A stretch of DNA of 64,000 nt, taken from contig JACJJM010000005.1 in NCBI GenBank assembly GCA_016900015.1, forward strand, positions 1 to 64,000. Direction: 5' to 3'. The stretch comes from Phocaeicola coprophilus (lineage in GTDB: Bacteria > Bacteroidota > Bacteroidia > Bacteroidales > Bacteroidaceae). The position numbers were made by a program, and so were the translations under genes. Below the pieces are notes generated by a model, which ran no database searches, was not told the origin of the DNA, and worked only from the letters and a program-made list of their open reading frames with translations. Shown one piece after another: positions 7,416 through 17,829 of the stretch. The number at the start of each line of letters is the position of its first letter. Positions within the stretch are counted from its first letter, which is position 1.

Positions 7416-8840
7416 TTATCCTTTTGATATGGTGAAAATGAACTCCAGCCCGCCGGTGGAAGCGATGCGGGCGAAGATGGTACCGCCGTGGAAGATAATG
7501 GCGTTTTTCACGATGGCAAGTCCCAGACCGGTACCTCCCAGTTTGCGGGAGCGCCCCTTATCAATGCGGTAGAAGCGCTCAAACAAGTGGTCAAGGTGTT
7601 CTGGGGCCACTCCCACTCCGTTGTCAGCAAAACTGAAACGATAGTATTCCGGCGTCTCCATCACGCATTTCACGGTGATGGTCACATTGGGACCGGCATA
7701 AGCAATGGCATTGTCCGTCAAGTTTCGGAACACGGAGTAGAGCAGCGAAGGATTGCCCTGCACCTTCATGGGCGGATGGAGCAGTTGCAGGAAATTCATG
7801 CCCTTCTCCTTCAACTGGAGCGCCACATCGGCATGCACACTTGAGACAATCTGACACAATTCCACCTCTTCCATCTCGATGGACTGTGAAGCCTCATCCA
7901 TGCGGGTCAGCACGGAGATGTCACGCAGAAGGCTCGCCAAACGGTTGCTCTGAGCATAACAACGTTCCATGAAGAGGTTGCGCTGTTTCTCGTCCATGCC
8001 CGGATTGGATATGATGGTTTCCAGATAGCCCTGTATACTGCTGACGGGAGTCTTCAGCTCATGGGCGATGTTTTGTGTCAACTGGCGCTTGAGGCGCACC
8101 TTGTCCTCCTCGCTCCGCTTCACTTGCGTGTAGAGTTGCACGATGTGGTGGGAGATTTCTCCCATCTCGTTGTTCGGAAACTCAAAGTGGAAATGCTCCA
8201 AGTCTTCGTCGTTCTCGGCCTGCTGGGCGAAACGCCTAAGCTGGTTGATGGTTTTCCCCAAGTTGTTGGTGTATTTATAGTAGATATAGCCCATCACAAT
8301 AATCAAAGCCAACGAAAACCACAAATAACGCCAGTCGATGGAAAGCTCATTGATGAGGTCCACACTGTCATAAGGCAGGGCCGTCCGGATGATAATGTCC
8401 AAATCCTTGAAATAGGTGGCCGAATAGAAGTAGTCGCTGGCCAAGGTGTGCGACGTGCGCAGGATGGCATAGCCGCTGCCCTTCTGCAAAGCTTCCTGGA
8501 CTTCGGTCCGATCGCGGTGATTGGTTATCTCGTCAGCATCTTTCTCATTATCAAAGACCACCGTTCCGTCAGTCTTGATAATCGTGACCCTCAAATCGGG
8601 CAGTGTATGAAACTTCGTGTAACGTGTCAGCAACGAATCTGTCCATGTATTCCCCTTCTCTGCCAATGTCTCATACATCTGTATGTTGTATGACTGCAAA
8701 CGAGTGTTCAGCACTTCAATGCGATAAGCCTTCTCGCGCTGATACTGGTAGATAAGGAAACATGCAGCAAAAGAAAGAAACAATAACAAGACGGAAAGAA
8801 ACAACCGCTGACTAAAGGAAATGACACGAGATATGGACAT
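7416..8840 (-). CDS. Sensor histidine kinase, PhoR-like
   Basis: The product has 474 residues. A membrane segment (about 10-32), a sensor region of about 140 residues (to about 172) and a second membrane segment (about 173-190) are followed by a linker, a HisKA domain with the phospho-acceptor in NIAHELKTPV (His260) and a HATPase domain (FRNLTDNAIAYA, ADNGVGV, GGTGLGLAIV). It autophosphorylates and passes phosphate to its partner. The regulator gene lies 30 bases upstream in the same operon. The order and PhoB-like partner resemble PhoR- or RprX-type pairs, but the signal cannot be told. Confidence 0.9.
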   Translation of the reverse strand: MSISRVISFSQRLFLSVLLLFLSFAACFLIYQYQREKAYRIEVLNTRLQSYNIQMYETLAEKGNTWTDSLLTRYTKFHTLPDLRVTIIKTDGTVVFDNEKDADEITNHRDRTEVQEALQKGSGYAILRTSHTLASDYFYSATYFKDLDIIIRTALPYDSVDLINELSIDWRYLWFSLALIIVMGYIYYKYTNNLGKTINQLRRFAQQAENDEDLEHFHFEFPNNEMGEISHHIVQLYTQVKRSEEDKVRLKRQLTQNIAHELKTPVSSIQGYLETIISNPGMDEKQRNLFMERCYAQSNRLASLLRDISVLTRMDEASQSIEMEEVELCQIVSSVHADVALQLKEKGMNFLQLLHPPMKVQGNPSLLYSVFRNLTDNAIAYAGPNVTITVKCVMETPEYYRFSFADNGVGVAPEHLDHLFERFYRIDKGRSRKLGGTGLGLAIVKNAIIFHGGTIFARIASTGGLEFIFTISKG

Positions 8841-8870
8841 GGAAATATCTAGATTTTACAATCCGCTTAA

Positions 8871-9557
8871 TTATTTATCATCAAAACAATAGCCATAGCC
8901 CAGACGAGTGATGATGCACTTGCCGTAGTCACCGATTTTCTTACGCAAGCGCGTAATGTTGACATCGACCGTGCGGTCCAGCACATAGACCTCGTCACTC
9001 CAAATCTTGGCCAGGATGTCTTCACGTGAAAAGACTTTGCCCGGCGACTTCAAGAGCAATTTCAATATCTCAAACTCTTTCTTCGTGAGCGAGACATCTT
9101 CTCCGTTGATGGTCACACGCTTTTGGGCAATGTCCATGCTCAACCCACGATAAGTGAGCACATCAGGCTGGGCACTCTGTGCCTCCACCGTGCGACGCAG
9201 CACAGCCTTCACACGCGCCACCACCTCACGAAGCGAGAAAGGCTTGGAAATGTAGTCGTCAGCCCCCAAATTAAATCCCGTCACCGTGTCATTTTCCGTA
9301 TCGCGGGCCGTAATAAATATAATAGGAATAGTAGCTGTCGCCTTGTCTTTTTTCAGCATGCTTGCCATCTTGAAGCCTGAAATTTCACCCATCATCACAT
9401 CCAGCAACAGCAAGCTGTAGTCCGTCAGATTCAGTTTCAATGCTTCTTCTGCCGAGTTTGCCGTGTCCACCCAAAAGCCTTCATTTTCCAAATTGTACTT
9501 CAGGATTTCACACAAGTCTTCCTCGTCATCTACAACTAATATACGAATATCGCTCAT
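8871..9557 (-). CDS. OmpR/PhoB-family response regulator
   Basis: The product has 228 residues. The receiver domain has the acidic pair Asp10/Asp11, phospho-acceptor Asp53 in LLLLDVMM, FITARD and ISKPF. The winged-helix output domain follows (LTKKEFEILKLL, RTVDVNITRLRKKIG). It is the DNA-binding partner of the kinase encoded 30 bases downstream. A -7-like box at 9741-9748 suggests a leader of about 175 bases. Confidence 0.92.
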   Translation of the reverse strand: MSDIRILVVDDEEDLCEILKYNLENEGFWVDTANSAEEALKLNLTDYSLLLLDVMMGEISGFKMASMLKKDKATATIPIIFITARDTENDTVTGFNLGADDYISKPFSLREVVARVKAVLRRTVEAQSAQPDVLTYRGLSMDIAQKRVTINGEDVSLTKKEFEILKLLLKSPGKVFSREDILAKIWSDEVYVLDRTVDVNITRLRKKIGDYGKCIITRLGYGYCFDDK

Positions 9558-9938
9558 ACCTATTTATTATGTTTAAGTCGTTATCACACTTTTGGTGATG
9601 CAAAGTTCTTGCATCTTTATTACGAAAACGTAATAATTGCATTACGATTTCATTACAAATATCCAGTCCTGTCCGAGCAGGAAACCGCTCCCGGAAGGCC
9701 TTGTACGCAAAGTTTGAGGCATAGCTTCGAGGCCTCGTTACAAAAGTAATTCTTTTTCCGGCTTTACTTTGCAAAAACAGGCGAAAATATCCCCGCAGGG
9801 AGAAAAAATAAGTGCCAAAAGATGCCTAACCTTTCTAAATTATATTATTTTTGTAACCGACTAATCATCCGCATTTCACTCATGAAAAAAGGATGAATTG
9901 ATAAAAATACTAATAACCTCTAATCTTAAAAGCATTAA
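9558..9938. other. Divergent intergenic region with two promoter boxes
   Basis: No gene is supported here. A minus-strand TACTTTTG box (9741-9748) would serve the two-component operon. A plus-strand TATTTTTG box (9846-9853) would serve carboxynorspermidine dehydrogenase. Confidence 0.5.
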
Positions 9939-11132
9939 ATGGGTAGAGTTTTAATTATCGGCGCAGGAGGTGTAGGTACCGTTGTTGCGCACAAAGTAGC
10001 ACAAAATCCGGATGTGTTCACCGACGTAATGATTGCAAGTCGCACGAAATCAAAATGTGACAATGTGGTAAAAGCCATCGGCAATCCCAACATCAAGACG
10101 GCACAAGTGGATGCTGACAATGTGGACGAACTCGTGAACTTATTCAATGAATTTAAACCTGACATTGTCATCAATGTGGCACTCCCCTATCAAGACCTGA
10201 CCATCATGGATGCCTGTCTGAAAACAGGAGTCAACTATCTTGATACGGCCAACTACGAGCCTAAAGACGTGGCCCACTTCGAATACAGCTGGCAGTGGGC
10301 ATACAAAAAACGCTTCGAGGATGCCGGTCTGACAGCCATCCTGGGATGCGGATTCGACCCGGGAGTCAGCGGCATATTCACGGCCTATGCAGCCAAGCAC
10401 CATTTCGACGAAATCCAGTATCTTGATATTGTGGACTGCAACGCGGGCAACCACCACAAAGCGTTTGCCACAAACTTCAACCCGGAAATCAATATCCGCG
10501 AAATCACCCAAAACGGACGCTATTACGAAAACGGACAATGGGTGACCACTCAGCCGCTGGAAATCCACAAATCACTGACGTATCCAAACATCGGCCCGAA
10601 AGATTCCTATCTGCTTTATCACGAAGAATTGGAATCGCTGGTGAAAAACTATCCGACCATCAAGCGTGCACGCTTCTGGATGACGTTCGGACAGGAATAT
10701 CTGACCCACCTGCGTGTGATACAGAACATCGGCATGGCCCGCATTGACGAAGTGGACTACAATGGCGTGAAAATTGTCCCCCTGCAATTCCTTAAAGCTG
10801 TCCTCCCCAACCCGCAAGACCTGGGCGAGAACTATGACGGCGAGACCTCCATCGGTTGCCGCATCCGCGGACTGAAGGACGGGAAAGAACATACTTACTA
10901 CGTCTATAACAACTGTAGCCACCATGCCGCATACCTGGAAACAGGCATGCAGGGAGTGAGCTACACGACGGGAGTGCCGGCCATGATCGGCGCGATGATG
11001 TTCCTCAAAGGCTTATGGAAAAAACCGGGAGTGTTCAATGTGGAAGAGTTTGATCCAGATCCTTTCATGGAGCAGTTGAACAAACAAGGTTTGCCGTGGC
11101 ACGAAGTATTCGACGGAGACTTGGAACTTTAA
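9939..11132 (+). CDS. Carboxynorspermidine dehydrogenase (saccharopine dehydrogenase family)
   Basis: The product has 397 residues. The N-terminal Rossmann motif IIGAGGVGTVVAHKVAQ binds NADPH. FDPGVSG and the long C-terminal substrate domain (GCGFDPGVSGIFTAYAAKHH, SHHAAYLETGMQGVSYTTG) match the bacterial saccharopine-dehydrogenase-like enzymes that join aspartate semialdehyde to a diamine in spermidine or norspermidine synthesis. The decarboxylase of the pathway is not in the window. It lies just upstream of bcp and recA on the same strand. Confidence 0.85.
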   Translation: MGRVLIIGAGGVGTVVAHKVAQNPDVFTDVMIASRTKSKCDNVVKAIGNPNIKTAQVDADNVDELVNLFNEFKPDIVINVALPYQDLTIMDACLKTGVNYLDTANYEPKDVAHFEYSWQWAYKKRFEDAGLTAILGCGFDPGVSGIFTAYAAKHHFDEIQYLDIVDCNAGNHHKAFATNFNPEINIREITQNGRYYENGQWVTTQPLEIHKSLTYPNIGPKDSYLLYHEELESLVKNYPTIKRARFWMTFGQEYLTHLRVIQNIGMARIDEVDYNGVKIVPLQFLKAVLPNPQDLGENYDGETSIGCRIRGLKDGKEHTYYVYNNCSHHAAYLETGMQGVSYTTGVPAMIGAMMFLKGLWKKPGVFNVEEFDPDPFMEQLNKQGLPWHEVFDGDLEL

Positions 11133-11146
11133 TATTGAAAAATAAA

Positions 11147-11210
11147 GAAGAGGTGGTGTCAAAATAGACCTTGTAGAGACGCATGTTTTTCATTTTGATA
11201 CACCCTCTTC
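11147..11210 (+). other. Long hairpin between the dehydrogenase and bcp
   Basis: GAAGAGG (11147-11153) pairs with CCTCTTC (11204-11210), and the arms continue inward through GGTGTCAAAAT against ATTTTGATACACC. No T run follows at once, so it could be a weak terminator, an attenuator or an RNA-stability element in the bcp leader. Confidence 0.5.
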
Positions 11211-11229
11211 CTAAAAAACAAGCAACATT

Positions 11230-11682
11230 ATGAATGTAGGCGACAAAGCGCCGGAAGTGTTGGGCATCAATGAAAAGGGCGAAGAAATCCGCCTGAGCGA
11301 TTACAAAGGCAAAAAAATCGTTCTTTATTTCTATCCCAAAGACAACACCTCCGGTTGTACGGCACAGGCTTGCAGCCTGCGCGACGGATATAGCGAACTT
11401 CGCAAAGCCGGTTATGAAGTAATCGGTGTCAGCGTGGACAGCGCAACATCCCACCAAAAATTTATTGCTAAAAATGAATTACCCTTCACACTGATTGCTG
11501 ACACAGACAAGAAACTGGTGGAGCAATTTGGTGTCTGGGGCGAGAAAAAAATGTATGGACGCACCTATATGGGCACGCTGCGTACGACTTTTATTATTAA
11601 CGAAGACGGGATCATCGAGCGCATTATTACTCCCAAGGAAGTAAAAACCAAAGAACACGCTCAACAGATCTTGAACAAATAG
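11230..11682 (+). CDS. bcp: Thioredoxin-dependent thiol peroxidase (Bcp/PrxQ)
   Basis: The product has 150 residues, the usual length. The peroxidatic centre is [12 protein letters not shown], with Cys43 and a candidate resolving Cys48, as in two-cysteine atypical PrxQ proteins. It reduces hydrogen peroxide and organic hydroperoxides in the cytoplasm using thioredoxin. The recA start follows 11 bases after the stop, so the two are probably co-transcribed, linking peroxide defence to DNA repair. Confidence 0.93.
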   Translation: MNVGDKAPEVLGINEKGEEIRLSDYKGKKIVLYFYPKDNTSGCTAQACSLRDGYSELRKAGYEVIGVSVDSATSHQKFIAKNELPFTLIADTDKKLVEQFGVWGEKKMYGRTYMGTLRTTFIINEDGIIERIITPKEVKTKEHAQQILNK

Positions 11683-11693
11683 ACAAGACTTAT

Positions 11694-12725
11694 ATGGCAA
11701 AAAAAGAAAATGGAGAATTCGAGTTCGGAGGCAACAACGAAAAGCTGAAAGCGCTTCAGGCAGCCATGGATAAAATCGAAAAGAACTACGGTAAAGGTTC
11801 TATCATGAAACTGGGCGACGAACATGTGCAGGAAGTGGAAGTCATCCCGACTGGCTCCATCGGGCTCAACGCAGCCTTAGGCGTGGGAGGCTATCCCAAA
11901 GGCCGAATCATCGAAATCTATGGCCCTGAATCATCCGGTAAGACCACACTGGCTATCCACGCCATAGCTGAAGCGCAAAAGATGGGTGGCATCGCAGCCT
12001 TCATCGACGCGGAACATGCTTTCGACCGTTTCTATGCGGCCAAGCTGGGAGTAGACATCGACAATCTTTGGATTTCCCAACCCGACAGCGGAGAGCAAGC
12101 ATTGGAAATCGCCGACCAACTCATCCGCTCGTCAGCCATCGACATCATCGTCATCGACTCTGTGGCCGCACTGACTCCGAAAGCTGAGCTGGAAGGCGAC
12201 ATGGGCGACAATAAAGTCGGACTGCAAGCACGACTCATGTCACAGGCCCTGCGCAAACTGACATCCACCATCAGCAAGACCAACACGACGTGTATATTCA
12301 TCAACCAACTTCGTGAAAAAATCGGTGTCATGTTTGGCAACCCGGAAACGACAACAGGCGGTAATGCTTTGAAATTCTATGCATCCGTGCGTCTGGACAT
12401 TCGTCCGGGACAACCAATCAAGGACGGTGAGGAAATGATAGGCCGGCAGACCCGTGTCAAAGTGGTGAAAAACAAAGTAGCTCCACCTTTCCGCAAAGCC
12501 GAATTCGACATCATGTTTGGTGAAGGCATTTCGCGGACCGGCGAAATCATCGACTTGGGAACCGACTTGGGCATCATCAAAAAAAGCGGTTCATGGTACA
12601 GCTACAACGACACCAAACTGGGGCAAGGACGCGACGCGGCCAAACAATGCATCGCAGACAATCCTGAGCTGGGAGAAGAGCTGGAAGCACTTGTGTTTGA
12701 CAAGCTCAAAGACAACAAAGATTAA
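11694..12725 (+). CDS. recA: Recombinase A
   Basis: The product has 343 residues. It has Walker A GPESSGKT (77-84), MAW-type loop sequence, IDSVAAL (Walker B), [22 protein letters not shown] (loops L1/L2) and the lysine/aspartate-rich C terminus. It forms ATP-dependent filaments on single-stranded DNA for homologous recombination and SOS induction. It follows bcp closely and ends at a strong terminator. No SOS box was identified because the Bacteroidetes LexA site is not defined well enough for a visual call. Confidence 0.98.
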   Translation: MAKKENGEFEFGGNNEKLKALQAAMDKIEKNYGKGSIMKLGDEHVQEVEVIPTGSIGLNAALGVGGYPKGRIIEIYGPESSGKTTLAIHAIAEAQKMGGIAAFIDAEHAFDRFYAAKLGVDIDNLWISQPDSGEQALEIADQLIRSSAIDIIVIDSVAALTPKAELEGDMGDNKVGLQARLMSQALRKLTSTISKTNTTCIFINQLREKIGVMFGNPETTTGGNALKFYASVRLDIRPGQPIKDGEEMIGRQTRVKVVKNKVAPPFRKAEFDIMFGEGISRTGEIIDLGTDLGIIKKSGSWYSYNDTKLGQGRDAAKQCIADNPELGEELEALVFDKLKDNKD

Positions 12726-12751
12726 CTCCTCCGGGCAAAACAGGCATAAAA

Positions 12752-12803
12752 AAGGCCGGCATGTGAAAACGGGAAATACTCCCCCTCCACACATGCCGGC
12801 CTT
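12752..12803. terminator. Bidirectional terminator between recA and the MaoC gene
   Basis: Perfect 14-base arms AAGGCCGGCATGTG (12752-12765) and CACATGCCGGCCTT (12790-12803), between two convergent genes. Confidence 0.85.
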
Positions 12804-12833
12804 CATCATTTCAAAAGAACGCCGACAGCCGAC

Positions 12834-13298
12834 TTAATTGAAATAGTAAAGAAACGTAGCGATGCCTTCCAATGCCTTCTTGGAAGCTCCTTCTATCTCA
12901 ACGGCAAACTTAATGTCTGCCTTTGTCACTCCCCTCAGGTTGGCTATCGAATGCAGGGAAGCCACCAAGCGTACACGGTCACCAGTCAACACAGCCTGAC
13001 CAAACTTCATTTTGTCCAGACCATAGTTAATCATCATCTTCAGATTGTTCACCTCGATAATCTGATTCCAGAAGAAAGGAAGCAGAGACAAGGTCAAATA
13101 ACCATGCGCAATGGTCGACTTAAACGGACTTTCCACCTTGGCACGCTCCGGATCGACATGTATCCATTGATGGTCGATGGTGGCATCAGCAAACAGATTG
13201 ATACGCTCCTGCGTCACCTGCAAATAGTCAGACTTCCCAATCTCTTGACCCAGCAAATTGGCAAAGTCTTCATACGAATTAATAATCACTTTACTCAT
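12834..13298 (-). CDS. MaoC-family enoyl-CoA hydratase/dehydratase
   Basis: The product has 154 residues with a single hot-dog fold. The hydratase motif with catalytic Asp38 and His43 lies in FADATIDHQWIHVD, and STIAHGYLTLSLLPFF forms the central hot-dog helix. It would add water to trans-2-enoyl-CoA, usually with R stereochemistry. It lies 29 bases downstream of the MATE gene on the same strand and probably shares its transcript, although the two functions are not obviously linked. Confidence 0.88.
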   Translation of the reverse strand: MSKVIINSYEDFANLLGQEIGKSDYLQVTQERINLFADATIDHQWIHVDPERAKVESPFKSTIAHGYLTLSLLPFFWNQIIEVNNLKMMINYGLDKMKFGQAVLTGDRVRLVASLHSIANLRGVTKADIKFAVEIEGASKKALEGIATFLYYFN

Positions 13299-13327
13299 AA
13301 TCCAACAATTAATATATCTTGTAACAC

Positions 13328-14707
13328 TTACTTACTCATCTCACCTGCCTGAGCCGGAACAGCAACCGACATGCTACGCTTCATACGGCGATATATCACC
13401 ATGAATGTCGGAACCAGGAACAAATCAGCAGCAATCCATGCTGTCGGGTCTCCGAAGCATACGGCTATATAACCAAACGCCGGCACAGCCAGCACACTCA
13501 CCAAAATGCGGGCAATCATCTCCGACACACCCGAAAGCATGGCAAGAGCTGTGTAGCCCACCCCCTGAATGCTGTAACGCAAAATGCTCAACAGGCCTAA
13601 CATGGGAAAGAAACTTGCGGAAATGCGCAAAAAGAGTTGTGTATCCTCGATAATCTCCACTTCTGTGGGGGCAACAAAAAGCAAAGCCATATAGCGAGAA
13701 CCGAACCACAACACAAGGAAATTGAACACCACATAAATGCACATCATCAGGAAGCTGGATTTCACCCCCTGCCAAATGCGCTCCGGCTTGCCCGCACCAT
13801 AGTTCTGCCCACAATACGTGGCCATAGCCATGCCGAGACTGTCAAGCGGGCACAAGAAAAACATCTTGATACGCATGGCGGACGTAAACGCAGCCACACA
13901 AGCCGTGCCCAATGCATTATTCGCACTCTGCAACATGATGCTGCCGATGGCCGTGATGGAAAACTGTAAACCCATCGGGACGCCGATGCCCAACATCGTA
14001 AACATCAGACGCTTGCTAAAACGACGCTCGGAAGGAGTGCTCTGCAGGATTTCAAACTTACGCATCATGTAATGATAGCACAAGGCCGCCGACACACCCT
14101 GAGACACCACTGTGGCTATCGCCGCACCGGCCACGCCCCATCCCAACGCCAGAATGCAAAACAAATCAAGCACTATGTTCAAGACCGTGGAAAAAAGCAG
14201 AAACCAAAACGGCGTCTTGCTGTCGCCCAAAGCACGGATGATGCTGGAGAACAGATTGTAAAGAAACGTGCATGGCACACCGATGAAAGTGACAAGCAAA
14301 TAGAGATATGCATCCTGAAATATGTTTTCCGGCGTACGCATGGAACGCAGGATGAAAGCACAAAGCAAACTCGTGACCACGGCTATCACGACAGACATGA
14401 CAGCCGCCAATTTTAAAGACGTCCACACATATTTGCGCATAGTCGAATAATCATGCGCCCCAAACTTCTGGGCTATAGGTATGCCAAAGCCACCGCAGCA
14501 TCCCGTGCAAAAGCCCAGAATCAAGAATATGACCGAGCTGCTGGCACCAACGGATGCCAGCGCATTAATACCCAAAAATTTGCCCACAATGGCCGCATCC
14601 ACCAGCGAATATGTCTGCTGAAGCAGATTTCCCAAGAGAAGAGGCAATGTAAAGCTGAATATTAAGGGCAGTGACGGGCCCGATGTCATTTCTTTCGTTG
14701 TAGCCAT
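13328..14707 (-). CDS. MATE-family multidrug/sodium antiporter
   Basis: The product has 459 residues with about twelve hydrophobic segments in two six-helix halves. PLLLGNLLQQTYSLVDAAIVGKFLG near the N terminus is typical of the DinF/NorM branch, and IALGDSKTPFW-like sequence (RALGDSKTPFWFLL) ends the third to fourth helix region. It sits in the inner membrane and exports cationic compounds in exchange for sodium or protons; its substrate cannot be told. Confidence 0.92.
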   Translation of the reverse strand: MATTKEMTSGPSLPLIFSFTLPLLLGNLLQQTYSLVDAAIVGKFLGINALASVGASSSVIFLILGFCTGCCGGFGIPIAQKFGAHDYSTMRKYVWTSLKLAAVMSVVIAVVTSLLCAFILRSMRTPENIFQDAYLYLLVTFIGVPCTFLYNLFSSIIRALGDSKTPFWFLLFSTVLNIVLDLFCILALGWGVAGAAIATVVSQGVSAALCYHYMMRKFEILQSTPSERRFSKRLMFTMLGIGVPMGLQFSITAIGSIMLQSANNALGTACVAAFTSAMRIKMFFLCPLDSLGMAMATYCGQNYGAGKPERIWQGVKSSFLMMCIYVVFNFLVLWFGSRYMALLFVAPTEVEIIEDTQLFLRISASFFPMLGLLSILRYSIQGVGYTALAMLSGVSEMIARILVSVLAVPAFGYIAVCFGDPTAWIAADLFLVPTFMVIYRRMKRSMSVAVPAQAGEMSK

Positions 14708-14741
14708 AAATGTATGAAGTATACTGTTCTAAAAAATCGTG

Positions 14742-14749
14742 CAAAGATA
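14742..14749 (-). promoter_or_regulatory. -7 promoter box (TATCTTTG) for MATE-MaoC
   Basis: TATCTTTG on the minus strand, 35 bases before the MATE start. The 14750-14943 interval upstream holds no gene. Confidence 0.6.
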
Positions 14750-14943
14750 CACAGCAAAACAAGAACACGCTTCGGACGGAGCGTTAAAAAGTAAAAAGCC
14801 TTGAAATGAATGTCAACCCAATTTCAACGGACAGTTGTCTGTTTCCGACTACCTAATTATGGGCCTGCAACTGCACAACTGTCCGGCTCCAGCTACACAA
14901 GCATCCAGCGCGAAGCAGATACGAGACTATACAAAAGAGGAAA

Positions 14944-14973
14944 CCCGGCCAGTTCGTAAACGAACCAGCCGGG
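14944..14973 (-). terminator. Terminator of the glycine cleavage operon
   Basis: The arms CCCGGC and GCCGGG, and inside them GTTCGT and ACGAAC, form a GC-rich hairpin 25 bases past the lpdA stop. Confidence 0.7.
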
Positions 14974-14997
14974 CTTCCGATGATAACACAATCTTAT

Positions 14998-16350
14998 TTA
15001 AAACTCATGTGCTGCGGCTTGCACCACCTCGCCCAGCGTCGGATGGGCATGGATGATGGACTTGAAATCCTGCACCGTAGCATTTCGGTTCATCAATGCA
15101 CAAACTTCCTGAATCAGGTCGGCTGCATGTGCTCCAAACAGGTGACAACCGAGGATGTGTCCCTCGTTGTCGGCCAAGAGCTTACACATGCCGTCCGTCT
15201 CATTCATGCTGACAGCCTTGCCATTGGCGCGGAAGAAAGATTTCTTGGCCACATAGGCAATGCCCTGCGCCTTACACTGCTCTTCCGTCAGGCCGACCAT
15301 CGCAGCTTCGGGAGACGTAAACACCGCAGCCGGAACGATGTCAAGCCGGATGGCGTCTGCCTCTCCCAGGATGTGGTGCAACGCACGCATACCTTGGAAG
15401 GTGGCGGCATGAGCCAACATGCAACGGCCGTTCACGTCGCCAATCGCATAGATATGAGGTACGTTGGTCTGCATGTTTTCATTAACGGGAATGCCTTTGG
15501 GGGTGAACTCGATTCCGGCATCGGCCAGATTGAGCGAATCCACATTGGCCGCACGGCCCACAGCCAGCAACACGGTGTCGGCCTCACAAGCCTTCATCGC
15601 GCCTTTCACTTCATAGTTGACCACCAATGTGCCGTCGTCGCGACGTTCCACCGCTTTCACTCCAGCCTGATTGATAATCTCAATGCCGCGCTTCGAAAGT
15701 GCCTGCTTGAGGCGCTTGGCTATGTCCGTATCGAAATTGGGAAGAATCTCTTTCATGAATTCCACTACCGTCACCTGACTTCCAAAGCTGTTGAAAATGG
15801 ATGCAAACTCCATACCGATGACACCAGCACCGATGATGCAAAGGCGTTGCGGCACGTGATCGATGTCAAGCATCTCCTTCGAAGTCAAGACACCCGGCAG
15901 ATGAAGGCCTTCAATGGGCAAGTATTTGGTGACCGAACCTGTCGCGATAATAACGTGTTCAGCCGTATAAAGCTCGCCATTGACCTCCACGGTATGGGCG
16001 TCCCGGAAAGAAGCCCGTCCCTCAACTTTCAGGATGTTCTTGTGCTTCAACAGCGTCTCCACACCCGAACGCAAAGCCTCCACCACTTGGTTCTTGCGCT
16101 CTCTCACCTTTTGGAAATCAAAGGTATACGTACATCCTTCAATGCCATAGGTCGATGCTTCTTTCAGATCATCGAGCAAAGCAGCGTTTCGGCAGAACGC
16201 TTTCGTGGGAATGCACCCTTCGTTCAGACAAGTACCTCCCACTCGCGCAGCCTCCACGATTGTCACTGTCTTGCCCTGTTTGGCGGCATACACAGCCGTG
16301 TCATACCCGCCAGGCCCGGCACCGATAATCAGAATATCACTCGTCGTCAT
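14998..16350 (-). CDS. lpdA: Dihydrolipoyl dehydrogenase (glycine cleavage L protein)
   Basis: The product has 450 residues. It has FAD-binding GAGPGGYDTA, the redox disulfide in GGTCLNEGCIPTKA (Cys41, Cys46), the NAD-binding GAGVIGMEFAS, and the C-terminal HAHPTLGEVV with the catalytic His-Glu pair. It reoxidises the dihydrolipoyl arm of GcvH, passing electrons to NAD. As the last gene of the gcv operon, 12 bases after gcvPB, it is very probably dedicated to glycine cleavage, though it could serve other lipoyl complexes. Confidence 0.95.
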   Translation of the reverse strand: MTTSDILIIGAGPGGYDTAVYAAKQGKTVTIVEAARVGGTCLNEGCIPTKAFCRNAALLDDLKEASTYGIEGCTYTFDFQKVRERKNQVVEALRSGVETLLKHKNILKVEGRASFRDAHTVEVNGELYTAEHVIIATGSVTKYLPIEGLHLPGVLTSKEMLDIDHVPQRLCIIGAGVIGMEFASIFNSFGSQVTVVEFMKEILPNFDTDIAKRLKQALSKRGIEIINQAGVKAVERRDDGTLVVNYEVKGAMKACEADTVLLAVGRAANVDSLNLADAGIEFTPKGIPVNENMQTNVPHIYAIGDVNGRCMLAHAATFQGMRALHHILGEADAIRLDIVPAAVFTSPEAAMVGLTEEQCKAQGIAYVAKKSFFRANGKAVSMNETDGMCKLLADNEGHILGCHLFGAHAADLIQEVCALMNRNATVQDFKSIIHAHPTLGEVVQAAAHEF

Positions 16351-16362
16351 AGGCTCATCTGT

Positions 16363-17826
16363 TTAAAGGGCCATTAAGTCACGATAATTCAGAATCGGAT
16401 GCTTGGCAGCCGTTGTCTCATCCAGACGGCGCACCGGCGTATGATGCGGAGCAGTCTTCACATCGTCGGGACACTCTATGGCTTCCTTGGCCACCCGGTG
16501 CATCACATCAATAAATTCGTCAAGCGTTTCCAATGACTCTGTCTCTGTCGGTTCTATCATAATCGACTGATGGAAGAGCAACGGGAAATAGATGGTCGGA
16601 GCATGATAGCCATAATCAAGCAGACGTTTGGCAACATCGAGCGTTGTCACACCGGTAGACTTGTCTGCAAGACCATCAAAGACGAACTCATGCTTGCAGA
16701 TGCCCTCTATAGGCAAATAATAAGCATCTTTCAATGATTCTTTTATATAGTTGGCATTGAGTGTGGCGAGCGGACCTACATACTTGATATATTCCTTGCC
16801 TAACGACAAGATATAAGTATACGCACGCATCATGACGGCGAAATTGCCTACAAAGCCAGAAACACGTCCTAACGAATCTTCGGAATGATGCAGGTAGAAC
16901 GTACCGTCTGCCGCTTTACGCACTTGCGGATTGGGTAGATAATCCACCAAAGCCTTGGTCACACCTACCGGGCCTGAACCGGGTCCGCCACCACCATGAG
17001 GCGTAGAGAATGTCTTATGCAGGTTGATGTGCATGATGTCGAAGCCCATGTCGCCCGGACGGCATTTTCCAAGAAGCGGATTCAGGTTTGCCCCGTCATA
17101 ATAGAGCAGACCGCCACAAGCATGCACCAACTTGGCTATCTCCAACACCTCGCTCTCAAAGAGTCCCAGCGTATTGGGGTTGGTCATCATGATACCGGCA
17201 ATCGTATCGTCGAGCAACGGCTTCAAGTCTTCCACATCAATGCGGCCATCAGGCTTGGACTTCACTTCCACCACTTGTAAGCCACAAACGGCAGCACTCG
17301 CCGGATTTGTGCCATGCGCACTGTCCGGCACAATCACCTTCGTACGTTTCAAATCGCCACGTTTCATGTGATACTGGCGCATGACCATCAATCCGGTCAA
17401 CTCGCCATGTGCACCGGCAAAGGGATTGAGCGTAAACTCCTCCAGACCGGCTATCTCTGCCAAGGCGTGAGACAGGTTATAATACACTTCCAATGCACCT
17501 TGAACCGTAGAAGCCGGCTGTAATGGATGCAAGCAAGCGAAAGCCGGCAAGCTGCTGATTTCTTCATTAATCTTCGGATTATACTTCATCGTACAGCTTC
17601 CCAACGGATAAAAGCCGGTGTCCACGCCAAAGTTCTTGTTTGATATGTTTGTATAATGACGGACAACATCAAACTCGCTGACTTCAGGCAATTCCGGTTC
17701 ATTTGTCCGCTTCAGTCCTTCCGATAGAGCAGACAAAGCATATTCCTTCATGCGATTCTCCGGGAGAGTATAGCCTTTGCGTCCCTCTTTGGAGAGTTCA
17801 AATATCAATTTATCATAATACTTCAT
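16363..17826 (-). CDS. gcvPB: Glycine dehydrogenase (decarboxylating) subunit 2
   Basis: The product has 487 residues and forms the C-terminal half of the P protein. PLP is bound by the Lys in [17 protein letters not shown] (Lys271), and SCTMKYNPK and [11 protein letters not shown] are further conserved active-site stretches. With GcvPA it decarboxylates glycine and transfers the aminomethyl group to the lipoyl arm of GcvH. The gene begins three bases after gcvPA, as expected for an obligate partner. Confidence 0.96.
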   Translation of the reverse strand: MKYYDKLIFELSKEGRKGYTLPENRMKEYALSALSEGLKRTNEPELPEVSEFDVVRHYTNISNKNFGVDTGFYPLGSCTMKYNPKINEEISSLPAFACLHPLQPASTVQGALEVYYNLSHALAEIAGLEEFTLNPFAGAHGELTGLMVMRQYHMKRGDLKRTKVIVPDSAHGTNPASAAVCGLQVVEVKSKPDGRIDVEDLKPLLDDTIAGIMMTNPNTLGLFESEVLEIAKLVHACGGLLYYDGANLNPLLGKCRPGDMGFDIMHINLHKTFSTPHGGGGPGSGPVGVTKALVDYLPNPQVRKAADGTFYLHHSEDSLGRVSGFVGNFAVMMRAYTYILSLGKEYIKYVGPLATLNANYIKESLKDAYYLPIEGICKHEFVFDGLADKSTGVTTLDVAKRLLDYGYHAPTIYFPLLFHQSIMIEPTETESLETLDEFIDVMHRVAKEAIECPDDVKTAPHHTPVRRLDETTAAKHPILNYRDLMAL

Positions 17827-17829
17827 AGC

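Noticed and set aside
14980-16377. 465-residue plus-strand open frame
   Set aside because: It is antisense to lpdA, whose motifs and operon place are beyond doubt; such frames arise from codon bias.
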